DNA of 64,000 bases, taken from the NCBI RefSeq assembly GCF_000311785.1, contig NZ_HE978541.1, forward strand, positions 49,895 through 113,894, in the 5' to 3' direction. Source of the stretch: Brevibacillus massiliensis (lineage in GTDB: Bacteria > Bacillota > Bacilli > Brevibacillales > Brevibacillaceae). The notes beneath the pieces are model-generated. The model was not told where the DNA came from. It ran no database searches and saw only the letters and a list, made by a program, of their open reading frames with translations. This document shows positions 1-8,344 of the stretch, piece by piece. The translations under genes were made by a program, and so were the position numbers. How positions within the stretch are numbered: the stretch's first letter is position 1; each line of letters starts with the position of its first letter.

Positions 1-123
1 TGTAAAAAAGATAGGAGTCTAATCTGAGTAAATTTCCCAATCCCGCCTGATGGGGTTTATTTTTTCGCCTTCCCCCCATATACATAAAGTAGCAATACAA
101 CAGCCTGCTAGGGGGATGAAGAG

Positions 124-1545
124 ATGGAACACGACGAACGAAGAGAACTGGAGCGGGCCATTGATGAGATTACGGAGATTGCCAAAGGCTTCGGTCTTGA
201 TTTTTACCCCATGCGCTACGAAGTCTGCCCTGCCGACATCATCTATACATTTGGCGCCTACGGAATGCCGACGCGGTTCTCCCACTGGAGCTTTGGAAAG
301 TCGTTCCACAGGATGAAATTGCAGTACGATTTGAATCTCAGCAAAATTTACGAATTGGTGATCAATTCCAACCCCTGCTACGCCTTTCTGCTAGACGGCA
401 ACAGTCTGATCCAAAACAAACTGATCGTGGCCCATGTCCTCGGCCACTGCGATTTCTTTAAAAACAACGCCCGCTTCTCCAACACCAACAGGGATATGGT
501 CGAGAGCATGGCGGCCAGTGCGGAGCGCATTCGCCAATACGAGATCATCCACGGCAAAGAGACGGTGGAAAATTTTCTCGACGCCTGCCTGGCGATCCAG
601 GAACACATCGATCCCAGCCTGCTCAGGCCAAAACTGCGCTGGAAGCGGGAGAGCGACGACAGTTTGCAGCCTGCCAAAACGAGCAGGACGCCGACGCCGT
701 ACGATGACTTGTGGGGCCTGGAGGACCGCGGAAACGAACCGGAACCGGTAAAACAACCCCGCCGATTCCCGCCGCAGCCGGAAAAGGACTTGATGCTGTT
801 CATTCAGGAGTACAGCACCATCCTGGAGGAATGGCAGCGCGATATCATGACGATTATCCGCGATGAGATGCTCTACTTCTGGCCGCAGATCGAGACGAAG
901 ATCATGAACGAAGGCTGGGCCTCCTACTGGCACTCCCGCATCCTCAGAGAACTGGACCTGGCGGAAGACGAGACGATCGATTTTGCCCGGCTGCACGCCT
1001 CGGTCATCCAGCCGGCATCGACCAGCATCAATCCGTACCATTTGGGGCTGAAGATTTTTGAGGACATCGAAAAACGCTACGACAATCCGACGAAGGAAGA
1101 ACAGGAACGCTTTGGACGAAGGCCTGGGAGCGGCCGGGCCAAGATTTTTGAAGTGCGGGAGCTGGATTCGGACATCAGCTTTATCCGCAACTACCTGACC
1201 AAGGAACTGGTCCGCGATCTCGATCTGTACCTGTTCGGCAAACAGGGGAACGATTGGGTCGTTACCGAACAAGACTGGGAACAGGTGCGGGATGCGCTGG
1301 CCAACGTCCGCGTCAATGCCGGGTTTCCTTATTTGACTGTCGAAGACGGAGACTACCTGCGCGCCGGAGAACTGTATCTGAAGCATCATTATGACGGATT
1401 GGAGCTGGACGTGAAGTACGTGGAAAAAACGATGCCTTACGTCCATCAGCTCTGGGGCCGCACCACCCACTTGGAGACGGTGATCGAGGAGAAGCCCGTC
1501 ATGTTTACCTACGACGGCAAGAAGGTGCAGCGACGGTTCTTGTAG
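124..1545 (+). CDS. spoVR: SpoVR family sporulation protein
   Basis: This 473-residue protein matches the SpoVR family in length and in its landmarks: an N-terminal ERAIDEI helix, the [11 protein letters not shown] stretch, and a histidine-rich HVLGHCDFF motif at residues 104-112. [13 protein letters not shown] near residue 260 is another family hallmark. In Bacillus subtilis SpoVR is needed for normal spore cortex formation, though its biochemistry is not settled. The ATG at 124 is preceded by AGGGGGAT at good spacing. It stands alone and is followed by a strong hairpin. It supports a spore-forming host. Family assignment is firm; the exact molecular role is unknown. Confidence 0.95.
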   Translation: MEHDERRELERAIDEITEIAKGFGLDFYPMRYEVCPADIIYTFGAYGMPTRFSHWSFGKSFHRMKLQYDLNLSKIYELVINSNPCYAFLLDGNSLIQNKLIVAHVLGHCDFFKNNARFSNTNRDMVESMAASAERIRQYEIIHGKETVENFLDACLAIQEHIDPSLLRPKLRWKRESDDSLQPAKTSRTPTPYDDLWGLEDRGNEPEPVKQPRRFPPQPEKDLMLFIQEYSTILEEWQRDIMTIIRDEMLYFWPQIETKIMNEGWASYWHSRILRELDLAEDETIDFARLHASVIQPASTSINPYHLGLKIFEDIEKRYDNPTKEEQERFGRRPGSGRAKIFEVRELDSDISFIRNYLTKELVRDLDLYLFGKQGNDWVVTEQDWEQVRDALANVRVNAGFPYLTVEDGDYLRAGELYLKHHYDGLELDVKYVEKTMPYVHQLWGRTTHLETVIEEKPVMFTYDGKKVQRRFL

Positions 1546-1573
1546 TTAAAAAGGGATCGTATAAATTTTCGGC

Positions 1574-1660
1574 ACTGGCGATTGCCTGTGTCGCCAGTCT
1601 GGTTGTAGCGACGTTAACCAAAGGGAATTGTACGGATCTTTTTGTACAATTCCCTTTTGT
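1574..1660 (+). terminator. Two tandem hairpins ending spoVR
   Basis: The first hairpin pairs ACTGGCGA (1574-1581) with TCGCCAGT (1591-1598). The second is a 14-bp perfect stem, AAAGGGAATTGTAC (1620-1633) with GTACAATTCCCTTT (1644-1657), ending in a short T run. The second looks like a Rho-independent terminator. The first has no T run and may simply fold in the 3' end of the transcript. From 1660 to about 1765 I see no gene. Confidence 0.7.
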
Positions 1661-1768
1661 ATGACTGGCTTCTCTAGTGGGATTCCCTCTGGGGTAATGT
1701 ATGGGGCCCATCTCTGTGTGCGTACTATTTGATTTTGAGGGGGCACGGCAATATCCATCTGGTCCAGC

Positions 1769-1798
1769 TTGACGATTCAATAATGAATTGGATAAGAT
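1769..1798 (+). promoter_or_regulatory. Candidate sigma-A promoter for the panE-like gene
   Basis: TTGACG (1769-1774) and TAAGAT (1793-1798) are separated by 18 bp in AT-rich DNA, 86 bp upstream of the chosen start at 1884. The -35 is 5/6 and the -10 4/6 to consensus, so this is plausible but not certain. Confidence 0.45.
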
Positions 1799-1883
1799 AG
1801 AGAATAATATTTTGAATATTTTAACTTTATAAATAAACTTTCGGCAGGGCGCAAGCTTACTTTTGTCGGGGAGCGTGAAGCGA

Positions 1884-2798
1884 ATGAAGATTGGTGTGAT
1901 CGGTTCAGGTGCTGTTGGCGGCTTTTATGGAGCCATGTTGAGAAAAGCAGGACATGAGGTCATTTTTTTGGCAAGGGGCAGACATCTGCAAGCCATGAGA
2001 GAAAATGGGCTGCGCGTCATCGCCGACTTCGCTTCCTTCCAAGTGAACGGAACGTTTACCGACAGTCTCAAGAGCGTAAGCATGGCGGAGCTGCTCCTGT
2101 TTACCGTCAAATCTACCGATACCAGGGAGACGGCGGCCGCCCTTTCCCCGCTTTTGAAAGCGGATTCATTTGTGCTCACCCTGCAAAATGGGGTGGACAA
2201 TGAGGAAGTGCTCGCGGAAGTATTCGGAAGAGAGCGTGTCCTGTCAGGGGCAGCCTACCTTTCCTCCCATATCGAGCAGCCGGGGGTGATCCGGCAGCAG
2301 GGGCCGTACTCCATTATCATGGGGGCGCTCGCGCCATCTGCCGGGGAGCGGGCGGCAGCGGTGCAGGAGATGTTCCAGGCGTCGGGCATCGAGTGCCGTC
2401 TGTCCAAATCCATCCTGGCGCGAAAATGGAACAAATTATTATGGAATGTCACGTTTAACCCGTTATCTGCGGCAGCGAAGGCGACGGTTGGAGAGATCCT
2501 CGATTGCCAAGACCTCCGTTCGACAGCGGAACGAGTGCTGCAGGAAGCCGTGCAGATCGGCAGGGCATGCGGCGTGGAAATCAGCCAGCAGGTGATCGAC
2601 CGGATCTTTCCGGGAGCCGAACAGGTGAGGCATCACAAAACGTCCATGCTGCAAGACAGGGAAAGCGGGAAAAAAATGGAGATCGAATCGCTTTGCGGCT
2701 TTTTTGTCAGGAAATCCGCAGCGCTTCGCATGGAGGTCCCGGCCTTGCAGACGCTGTACGGGATATTGAAGTCGATCGAGGCAAAGGAGGTCTCTTAA
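1884..2798 (+). CDS. panE: Ketopantoate reductase family (PanE/ApbA) oxidoreductase
   Basis: The 304-residue protein begins with the NAD(P)-binding motif GSGAVGG at residues 7-13, followed by a Rossmann domain. The C-terminal helical domain contains RKWNKLLWNVTFNPLSA, which carries the Lys and Asn that family members use in catalysis. Such enzymes reduce 2-dehydropantoate to pantoate with NADPH in the cytosol, for coenzyme A synthesis, although paralogues act on other 2-keto acids. I chose the ATG at 1884 because GGGGAG sits about 10 bases upstream; a TTG at 1863 would add seven residues. The gene is 2 bp from a sigma-54 activator, so a catabolic paralogue role is possible. Confidence 0.8.
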   Translation: MKIGVIGSGAVGGFYGAMLRKAGHEVIFLARGRHLQAMRENGLRVIADFASFQVNGTFTDSLKSVSMAELLLFTVKSTDTRETAAALSPLLKADSFVLTLQNGVDNEEVLAEVFGRERVLSGAAYLSSHIEQPGVIRQQGPYSIIMGALAPSAGERAAAVQEMFQASGIECRLSKSILARKWNKLLWNVTFNPLSAAAKATVGEILDCQDLRSTAERVLQEAVQIGRACGVEISQQVIDRIFPGAEQVRHHKTSMLQDRESGKKMEIESLCGFFVRKSAALRMEVPALQTLYGILKSIEAKEVS

Positions 2799-2800
2799 CA

Positions 2801-4486
2801 ATGCTCCCGCTTAGCGAATGGATGGAAGCTGTCCCGTTCCCCCTGGTGGTGACAGAAGCCGGCGGAATCGTTACATGTCACAATCAGCTTTTTGCCGCTG
2901 CGTTTGACGATCCGCGAGGCATGGAGAATATCAGGGATGTCTTTCAGCAATGGGAGGAGCTGGGGGAGCATCTGTTCTCGGTCGAATTTCATGGAGACCC
3001 GTATCTGCTGCATCGTCATCCCATCGTCCATGAAGGCCAAAAAATGATCTTGTACATGGCTGCCAACGGTTCTCCGCTCAAACTCTTGCAGCAAAAGGTT
3101 GCCGAGCTGGACAAGCTGAACCGGGAACTGGACGCCATTATCGAAAACTCCTACGATGCCATCTATATCACAGACAAGCAGGGGACGACGGTCAAAACAA
3201 ACTCCGCGATCGAGCGGATCACCGGGATCCCCAAGGAATACTACCTTGGCAAAAATACCAGGGCTCTCATGCAGAGGGGAATTTTGAAGGATTCCGTGAC
3301 CTTTAAAGTATTGAAGCAGAGGCGGCCGGTGACCGTTTTGCAAAAAAACTTTGCCGGCAAAGAGACGTTAATCACCGGAACGCCTGTTTTTAACGAAGCG
3401 GGAGAGGTCGAGAAAGTAGTCACCAATATCCGTGATCTTTCCGAATTGAACCAGCTTCACGATGAATTAAAAAAAGCGTTGGAGCTGAACGATCAATACC
3501 GGAAGGAACTGGAAAAGATCAAGCCAAAAGCCCGCCTTGATCCCGATGTCATTGTGGAAAGCAAGCGTATGCTGGATATTTATGAGATGGCAGATCGGAT
3601 TGCCGATTTTGACGCTACGGTGCTGATCCTCGGGGAGACGGGTGTCGGCAAGGATGTATTGGCCCGCCATCTGTACTGCTCGAGCAGCCGGTCTGAAAAG
3701 GGGGAATTTATCAAGGTAAACTGTGGGGCGATCCCGCACGACCTGCTGGAATCGGAGCTGTTTGGATATGAAGCCGGAGCGTTTACGGGTGCCAGCCGAT
3801 TCGGGAAGCCGGGGTTGTTTGAACTCGCCGATAAAGGAGTGCTCTTTTTGGACGAGGTAGGCGAACTGCCGCTCCCGCTTCAGGTGAAACTGCTTCGGGT
3901 TTTGCAGGAAAAGCAAATCCGCAAAGTCGGCGGAACGAAACCCAAGAGCGTCGATGTGCGGCTGATCGCAGCGACGAACCGGGATTTGAAAGACATGGTG
4001 GAACAAGGGACTTTTCGCGAAGATCTGTATTACCGCTTGCACGTCATCCCGATTTGCGTTCCTCCGCTGCGAGAGCGCAAAGAGGACATTTTGCCGCTGG
4101 TTCAATTTTTTCTGCAGCACTTCCAGGAGAAGTATCGCATCACAAAAGAATTCAGTCGCGAAGTGAAGGACTTTTTTTACGATTACCACTGGCCGGGCAA
4201 TGTTCGGGAATTGTCCAACCTGGTGGAGAGGTTGATCTTGATCGTCGCTTCGGATGTCATCACCCTGGAAGATCTGCCGGACGAGTATCGGGAAAAAACC
4301 TCCCATCCCGAAAGCAGAATCAGGTCGCTCAAGGATGTCATCGAGTTGACCGAGCGTGAGCTTCTGGCCATGGCCGTGCAAAAATTCGACACCACATATC
4401 AGATCGCGAAAGAATTAGGCACCAGCCAGCCGACGATTGTCCGCAAGCTGAAAAAGTACAGGCTGCAAACATCAAGCCGTCAGTAA
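2801..4486 (+). CDS. Sigma-54-dependent activator with PAS sensor domain (regulator 1)
   Basis: A 561-residue enhancer-binding protein. Residues 1-100 are a sensor-like region and 105-215 a PAS domain (DAIIENSYDAIYITD). The AAA+ domain follows, with Walker A GETGVGKD at 278-285, the sigma-54 contact loop GAFTGA at 326-331 and Walker B VLFLDE at 347-352. A C-terminal Fis/TyrR-like helix-turn-helix ends the protein (TTYQIAKELGTSQPTIVRKL). There is no receiver domain, so it should respond to a small ligand rather than to phosphorylation. The ATG at 2801 has AAAGGAGG 10 bp upstream, and long upstream extensions of the frame run through panE and are not real. The downstream -24/-12 site at 4705 makes the acyl-CoA cluster its likely target (inference). 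Confidence 0.92.
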   Translation: MLPLSEWMEAVPFPLVVTEAGGIVTCHNQLFAAAFDDPRGMENIRDVFQQWEELGEHLFSVEFHGDPYLLHRHPIVHEGQKMILYMAANGSPLKLLQQKVAELDKLNRELDAIIENSYDAIYITDKQGTTVKTNSAIERITGIPKEYYLGKNTRALMQRGILKDSVTFKVLKQRRPVTVLQKNFAGKETLITGTPVFNEAGEVEKVVTNIRDLSELNQLHDELKKALELNDQYRKELEKIKPKARLDPDVIVESKRMLDIYEMADRIADFDATVLILGETGVGKDVLARHLYCSSSRSEKGEFIKVNCGAIPHDLLESELFGYEAGAFTGASRFGKPGLFELADKGVLFLDEVGELPLPLQVKLLRVLQEKQIRKVGGTKPKSVDVRLIAATNRDLKDMVEQGTFREDLYYRLHVIPICVPPLRERKEDILPLVQFFLQHFQEKYRITKEFSREVKDFFYDYHWPGNVRELSNLVERLILIVASDVITLEDLPDEYREKTSHPESRIRSLKDVIELTERELLAMAVQKFDTTYQIAKELGTSQPTIVRKLKKYRLQTSSRQ

Positions 4487-4488
4487 GG

Positions 4489-4524
4489 AGAAGAGGCTTT
4501 TATCCAGGCCGTCTTCTTTTTTTT
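4489..4524 (+). terminator. Rho-independent terminator after regulator 1
   Basis: AGAAGAGGC (4489-4497) pairs with GCCGTCTTCT (about 4508-4517) with one bulge, followed by a run of eight T residues. It begins just after the stop codon of the activator. Confidence 0.8.
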
Positions 4525-4704
4525 GACCGGAGGGACAATGCTCTGGGGAAAACGCTGGATACATAAGTGAATGATCGATGCAAAAATGACTTAACCACTT
4601 GAACCGGGCGGAGCAGCTCATTTCAAACAGACCATTCGCTGATGTGCAGACGATATGAATTCATTCTTGAATCAATGAACGGCAGTATTTAGGTGAAATG
4701 GGCT

Positions 4705-4720
4705 TGGACCGGAACTTGCA
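4705..4720 (+). promoter_or_regulatory. Candidate sigma-54 (-24/-12) promoter
   Basis: TGGACC (4705-4710), five bases, then TTGCA (4716-4720). The invariant GG and GC are exactly 10 bp apart, as sigma-54 requires. The -12 half is perfect and the -24 half is 4/6 to TGGCAC. A perfect ATGAATTCAT palindrome at 4655-4664, about 45 bp upstream, could be part of an activator site. The location between a sigma-54 activator and the SDR/acyl-CoA operon supports the call. Confidence 0.6.
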
Positions 4721-4830
4721 TTAGAATCGTGAGTGACGAGTCGGTTGGCACGCCGAGGGCCGATTCCAACTAGCCATTGTAAGCGGGAAGCGAAGTCCAT
4801 GTCTTGTCAAAAAATCGCGAAAAATAACTG

Positions 4831-4858
4831 TTGTTCGCATGCGGAAAAGGCATACAAT
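4831..4858 (+). promoter_or_regulatory. Candidate sigma-A promoter upstream of the SDR gene
   Basis: TTGTTC (4831-4836) and TACAAT (4853-4858) lie 16 bp apart. The -10 is 5/6. The TetR-type palindrome at 4890-4905 would lie about 25-40 bp downstream of its start point, a usual place for a repressor site. Confidence 0.45.
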
Positions 4859-4889
4859 ATATCATTAAAATATCGAATTTTCTAAATAA

Positions 4890-4905
4890 TACCGACCGGT
4901 AGGTA
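4890..4905 (+). promoter_or_regulatory. TetR-type operator-like palindrome, copy 1
   Basis: TACCGACCGGTAGGTA is a near-perfect dyad around ACCGGT. Its shape is typical of operators for TetR-family regulators of acyl-CoA metabolism. A related site sits at 5738-5754 (11 of 16 positions identical). It overlaps an upstream in-frame ATG at 4905, which argues that the SDR gene starts at 4935 instead. Confidence 0.55.
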
Positions 4906-4934
4906 TGTTCAAAAAAGGAAGAAGGGATGATCCC

Positions 4935-5708
4935 ATGCATATTCAGGAGCTGTTTCATCTTGGCGGAAAAATTGCCATTGTAACGGGCGGAGGGCGCGGC
5001 CTTGGTGAACAGATTGCGATTGGACTGGCGGAAGCCGGCGCTGATGTTGTGGTCTGCTCCCGGAAAAAAGAAGCTTGTGACAGAGTGGCTGAAGCGGTCA
5101 AGCAATTAGGCAGAGAAAGCTTGTCGATGGCGTGCGACGTAACCAATCCGGAAGAGATCCGGCGCGTGGTGGAGGAAACAAAAAGGGCATTTGGCAAGAT
5201 TGACATCCTGATCAATAACTCGGGGATTACGTGGGGCGCCCCTGTCGACAGCTACCCGCTGGAAAAATTCAATCAGATTTTGCAGGTCAACGTAACCGGT
5301 TTGTTTTTAATGTCGCAAGCGGTCGGACGCGAAATGGTGGCGCAGCAATACGGCCGGATCGTAAACATCGCTTCCGTGGCCGGTTTGGTCGGCAGCGATC
5401 CTCGCTATATGAATGCGATTGGCTATAACGCAAGCAAAGGAGCAGTGATCGCATTGACGCGCGATTTAGCCGTTAAATGGGCCAGTCAGGGGGTTACCGT
5501 CAACGCTTTAGCACCCGGATTCTTCCCCAGTAAAATGTCTGCCGGACTCCTGCAAAAATTTGGGGATCAGATTCTGGAACGGACGCCAATGCGCCGATTT
5601 GGTGGAGCAAACGACCTGAAAGGAGCCGCCTTGTTCTTCGCATCCGATGCGGCCCGTTACATAACTGGGCAAGTGCTTGCCGTTGACGGAGGGGTGACGG
5701 CGACATAA
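4935..5708 (+). CDS. Short-chain dehydrogenase/reductase (SDR)
   Basis: A classical SDR of 257 residues. It has the cofactor motif TGGGRGLG near the N terminus, NNSG in the middle, and the catalytic YNASK pair with an upstream Ser (NIASVAG). The C terminus DGGVTAT is typical of 3-oxoacyl-ACP reductase and gluconate 5-dehydrogenase relatives. It would oxidise or reduce a hydroxyl/keto group with NAD(P)(H) in the cytosol. The ATG at 4935 has GAAGGG 8 bp upstream. It is the first gene of the acyl-CoA cluster, so a hydroxyacyl or 3-oxoacyl substrate fits, but sequence alone does not fix the substrate. Confidence 0.88.
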   Translation: MHIQELFHLGGKIAIVTGGGRGLGEQIAIGLAEAGADVVVCSRKKEACDRVAEAVKQLGRESLSMACDVTNPEEIRRVVEETKRAFGKIDILINNSGITWGAPVDSYPLEKFNQILQVNVTGLFLMSQAVGREMVAQQYGRIVNIASVAGLVGSDPRYMNAIGYNASKGAVIALTRDLAVKWASQGVTVNALAPGFFPSKMSAGLLQKFGDQILERTPMRRFGGANDLKGAALFFASDAARYITGQVLAVDGGVTAT

Positions 5709-5737
5709 CGGACCTTGGCATCGGTATCCTTTCCAAA

Positions 5738-5754
5738 TACCAACTGGTCAGTTA
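5738..5754 (+). promoter_or_regulatory. TetR-type operator-like palindrome, copy 2
   Basis: TACCAACTGGTCAGTTA lies in the gap between the SDR and acyl-CoA ligase genes. It matches the 4890 site at 11 of 16 positions, keeping TACC, AC, GGT and GT. Two related dyads in front of two adjacent genes suggest one shared regulator. No TetR gene is present in the window. Confidence 0.5.
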
Positions 5755-5807
5755 ATTTTCCTGCTGATGATCAAGACGCAAAGCTATGGATGACGGAGGT
5801 TTTTACG

Positions 5808-5873
5808 ATGAGCGTATGTGCCTTCAGGATTCTTGAAAAGCGGGGAAGGGGGAATTCATCATGGCCCATGTGA
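5808..5873 (+). CDS. Possible 21-codon leader ORF overlapping the acyl-CoA ligase start
   Basis: ATG at 5808 follows GGAGG (5795-5799) at an ideal 8-bp spacing. The frame runs 21 codons to TGA at 5871-5873 and overlaps the ligase start at 5861. The ligase has its own AAGGGGG site inside this ORF, so translation of the two would be coupled. There is no homology to judge by, and it may be chance. Confidence 0.3.
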   Translation: MSVCAFRILEKRGRGNSSWPM

Positions 5874-7474
5874 CTGTTTTTGACGGATTAAGCTACGGGA
5901 AGGGAAAAGCGTTCGCATACGACAGGATTTCACTTCCGCAAATGCTTGATCGGACAGCGGATCAATACGCCGATCGGACTGCTGTCACTTTCTACCAACA
6001 GCGGTTGACATACGGCCAATTGCAGGAAATCACGCGAAAAGTGGCCGCTGCCTTGTATCAATCCGGTGTCGGAAAAGGCGACAGGGTAGGCATCATGCTG
6101 CCCAATTGCCCGCAGTATGTAGCGGCTTTCTACGGTGTCCTGCGGCGGGGAGCAGTCGTCGTGCAGGTAAACCCCTTGTATGCGGAACGGGAGATTGAGC
6201 ATGTCCTGGAGGATTCCGGTGCCGAGGTGCTGTTTGTATTCGCCGATCTGTACGCCAAACTGCGCAGGATGGCAGGGTATGCAAATCTGAAAAAAGTAAT
6301 TGTCGCCTCTTTTGCTCCCGCCAGCCTTGCGCTTGAACAAAATGCGACCGGATGGGAAAGCTTTCTCGATTCGGCACAGCCTGTACCGGATGAATCGGTC
6401 GATCCGGAGGAAGATGTGGCCGTCCTGCAATATACGGGAGGGACCACGGGCCGTTCCAAGGGTGCGATGCTGACTCATCGCAATTTGGTTGCCAATGCCC
6501 AGCAAGGCAAAGAACTGGGGAGCGAACAACCGTTGACCGAGGGAGACAAAATTTTGACCGTCATTCCCCTGTTTCACGTCTATGGAATGACTTGTGCGAT
6601 GAATCTGGGAATCCTGACCGCAACCAACGTCATCCTGCTTCCCCGGTTCGACGTACGTGAAGTGTTGGAGACGATAAAAGAGCATAGGCCGACCTATTTC
6701 CCCGGTGTCCCGACCATGTACGTCGCGTTGAATTCGTATCCGGACGCGGATCAGTACGGAATCGACGCCATTCGGATTTGCAATAGCGGTTCGGCCCCGC
6801 TTCCGGTAGAGCTGATGCATTCATTTGAACAGAAGACGGGAGCCAACATGTATGAAGGCTACGGGCTTTCAGAGGCTTCGCCCACCACGCACTCCAATCC
6901 CCGCAACTCATCGAAAAAACCGGGTAGCATCGGCCTTCCGCTGCCCGGCACGGAAGCGCGGATTGTCGATCACACGACGGGTACGCGAACGCTGCCGATC
7001 GGCGAGGTGGGGGAATTGGTGATTCGGGGGCCGCAGGTGATGAAGGGGTATTGGAACATGCCGGCGGAAACCGCAAACGCCCTTCGCGACGGCTGGCTCT
7101 ATACCGGTGACATGGCCAGAATGGACGAAGATGGGTTCTTTTACATCGTCGACCGCAAAAAAGACATGATTATCGCAAGCGGATACAATGTGTACCCGCG
7201 AGAAATCGAGGAGGTGCTCTACATGCACCCCGCTGTCCTGGAAGCGGTAGCTGCCGGCGTGCCCGACGAGTATCGGGGAGAGACGGTCAAGGCATTTATC
7301 GTCCTGAAACCCGGCCAAAGCGCCACGCCTGAGGAAATCGAAGGCTTCTGCCGGCAGCACCTCGCCGCTTTTAAAGTGCCGCGCCTGATCGAATTCCGCG
7401 AGTCGCTCCCGAAAACGGCGGTCGGAAAAATTCTGCGCCGGGTACTGGCGGAAGAAGCCAAGAAACAGGGGTGA
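5861..7474 (+). CDS. AMP-forming acyl-CoA synthetase (carboxylate-CoA ligase)
   Basis: A full-length adenylate-forming enzyme of 537 residues. The P-loop-like motif YTGGTTGRSKGAMLTHRN, the middle motif YGLSEASP, the TGD motif (WLYTGDMARMDEDG), the hinge (DRKKDMII) and the C-terminal catalytic lysine in PKTAVGKILRR are all present. It activates a carboxylic acid with ATP and CoA, releasing AMP and pyrophosphate. Similarity in form is to FadD-type medium/long-chain ligases. It is followed without a gap by a LIV-type ABC transporter, which suggests that the imported carboxylate is its substrate. The exact acid cannot be read from the sequence. Confidence 0.9.
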   Translation: MAHVTVFDGLSYGKGKAFAYDRISLPQMLDRTADQYADRTAVTFYQQRLTYGQLQEITRKVAAALYQSGVGKGDRVGIMLPNCPQYVAAFYGVLRRGAVVVQVNPLYAEREIEHVLEDSGAEVLFVFADLYAKLRRMAGYANLKKVIVASFAPASLALEQNATGWESFLDSAQPVPDESVDPEEDVAVLQYTGGTTGRSKGAMLTHRNLVANAQQGKELGSEQPLTEGDKILTVIPLFHVYGMTCAMNLGILTATNVILLPRFDVREVLETIKEHRPTYFPGVPTMYVALNSYPDADQYGIDAIRICNSGSAPLPVELMHSFEQKTGANMYEGYGLSEASPTTHSNPRNSSKKPGSIGLPLPGTEARIVDHTTGTRTLPIGEVGELVIRGPQVMKGYWNMPAETANALRDGWLYTGDMARMDEDGFFYIVDRKKDMIIASGYNVYPREIEEVLYMHPAVLEAVAAGVPDEYRGETVKAFIVLKPGQSATPEEIEGFCRQHLAAFKVPRLIEFRESLPKTAVGKILRRVLAEEAKKQG

Positions 7475-8343
7475 TGGAAGTGGAACTGTTCTTTCAACAG
7501 ATCGTCAATGGCCTGGTGCTCGGCAGTGTATACAGTCTGGTTGCCCTCGGCATCACATTGATCTACGGGATCATGCAGCTGCCAAACTTTGCCCACGGTC
7601 ACCTGTACATGCTCGGGGCTTACCTGACCTTGTTCATGATGACGATGTACGGATTTCATTACTGGCCGGCCATTCTCGTCTCGGTAGCCGTGCTTGTCCT
7701 GATCGGGATGCTGCTGGAGAGACTGGTGTTTCGACCGCTTCATAACGCCCCCCATATCAACTCGATGATTGCGGCGGTAGGCGTCATGCTGTTTATCGAA
7801 GCGCTCGCCCGCAAAATGTGGGGATCGGATTACCACCGCCTCGATTCGCCGTACGAAGATGCCATATCCCTATTCGGACTCACGATCACCCAGCAGCGGC
7901 TTATCATCATCATCGCCGCGATCGTGCTGATGATCGGGCTTAACCTGTTCCTGAAACGAACGGTTATCGGCTCGACGATCGAAGCGATGGCGCAAAACCG
8001 GGAAGGGGCCTTCCTCGTCGGGATTAACGCCAACAAGGTATCGCTGCTGACGTTTGGGATTGCGTCCGGGCTTGCAGCTGCCGCCGCATCTCTGGCTGCC
8101 CCGATCAACCTTGTTTACCCCTCGATGGGGGCCATGGTGAATCTCAAAGCGTTTGTCATTATTGTCCTGGGAGGGATGGGGAGTATACCTGGTGCGGTAC
8201 TCGGCGGGTATATCCTCGGACTGGCGGAAAGCATATCAGGGACGTACATCAACAGTGAGTATAAAGACCTGGCAGCGTTTGTCATCCTGGTGCTGATCTT
8301 AACCCTGAAACCGACCGGATTGTTCGCAAAGGAGGCCCGATAA
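7471..8343 (+). CDS. LIV-type ABC transporter permease (LivH family)
   Basis: A 290-residue hydrophobic protein with about eight membrane segments. It carries the LivH signatures GLVLGSVYSLVALGITLIYGIMQLPNFAHG near the N terminus and LGGMGSIPGAVLGGYILG near the C terminus. It would form one half of the membrane channel. GTG 7471 overlaps the ligase stop; ATG 7474 is an equally good start. The tight coupling to the ligase indicates one transcription unit. Confidence 0.9.
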   Translation: MMEVELFFQQIVNGLVLGSVYSLVALGITLIYGIMQLPNFAHGHLYMLGAYLTLFMMTMYGFHYWPAILVSVAVLVLIGMLLERLVFRPLHNAPHINSMIAAVGVMLFIEALARKMWGSDYHRLDSPYEDAISLFGLTITQQRLIIIIAAIVLMIGLNLFLKRTVIGSTIEAMAQNREGAFLVGINANKVSLLTFGIASGLAAAAASLAAPINLVYPSMGAMVNLKAFVIIVLGGMGSIPGAVLGGYILGLAESISGTYINSEYKDLAAFVILVLILTLKPTGLFAKEAR

Positions 8344-8344
8344 T

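Noticed and set aside
391-1470. 359-codon open frame on the minus strand under spoVR
   Set aside because: It lies entirely within spoVR, lacks recognisable domains and is a GC-driven antisense shadow.
1546-1758. 70-codon minus-strand frame between spoVR and panE
   Set aside because: It runs through both spoVR hairpins, has no ribosome binding site and resembles nothing known.
3467-4381. 304-codon open frame on the minus strand under regulator 1
   Set aside because: It is antisense to the AAA+ domain, has no ribosome binding site and no family features.
5930-6820. 296-codon minus-strand frame under the acyl-CoA ligase
   Set aside because: Antisense shadow of a clearly coding gene with all enzyme motifs on the other strand.
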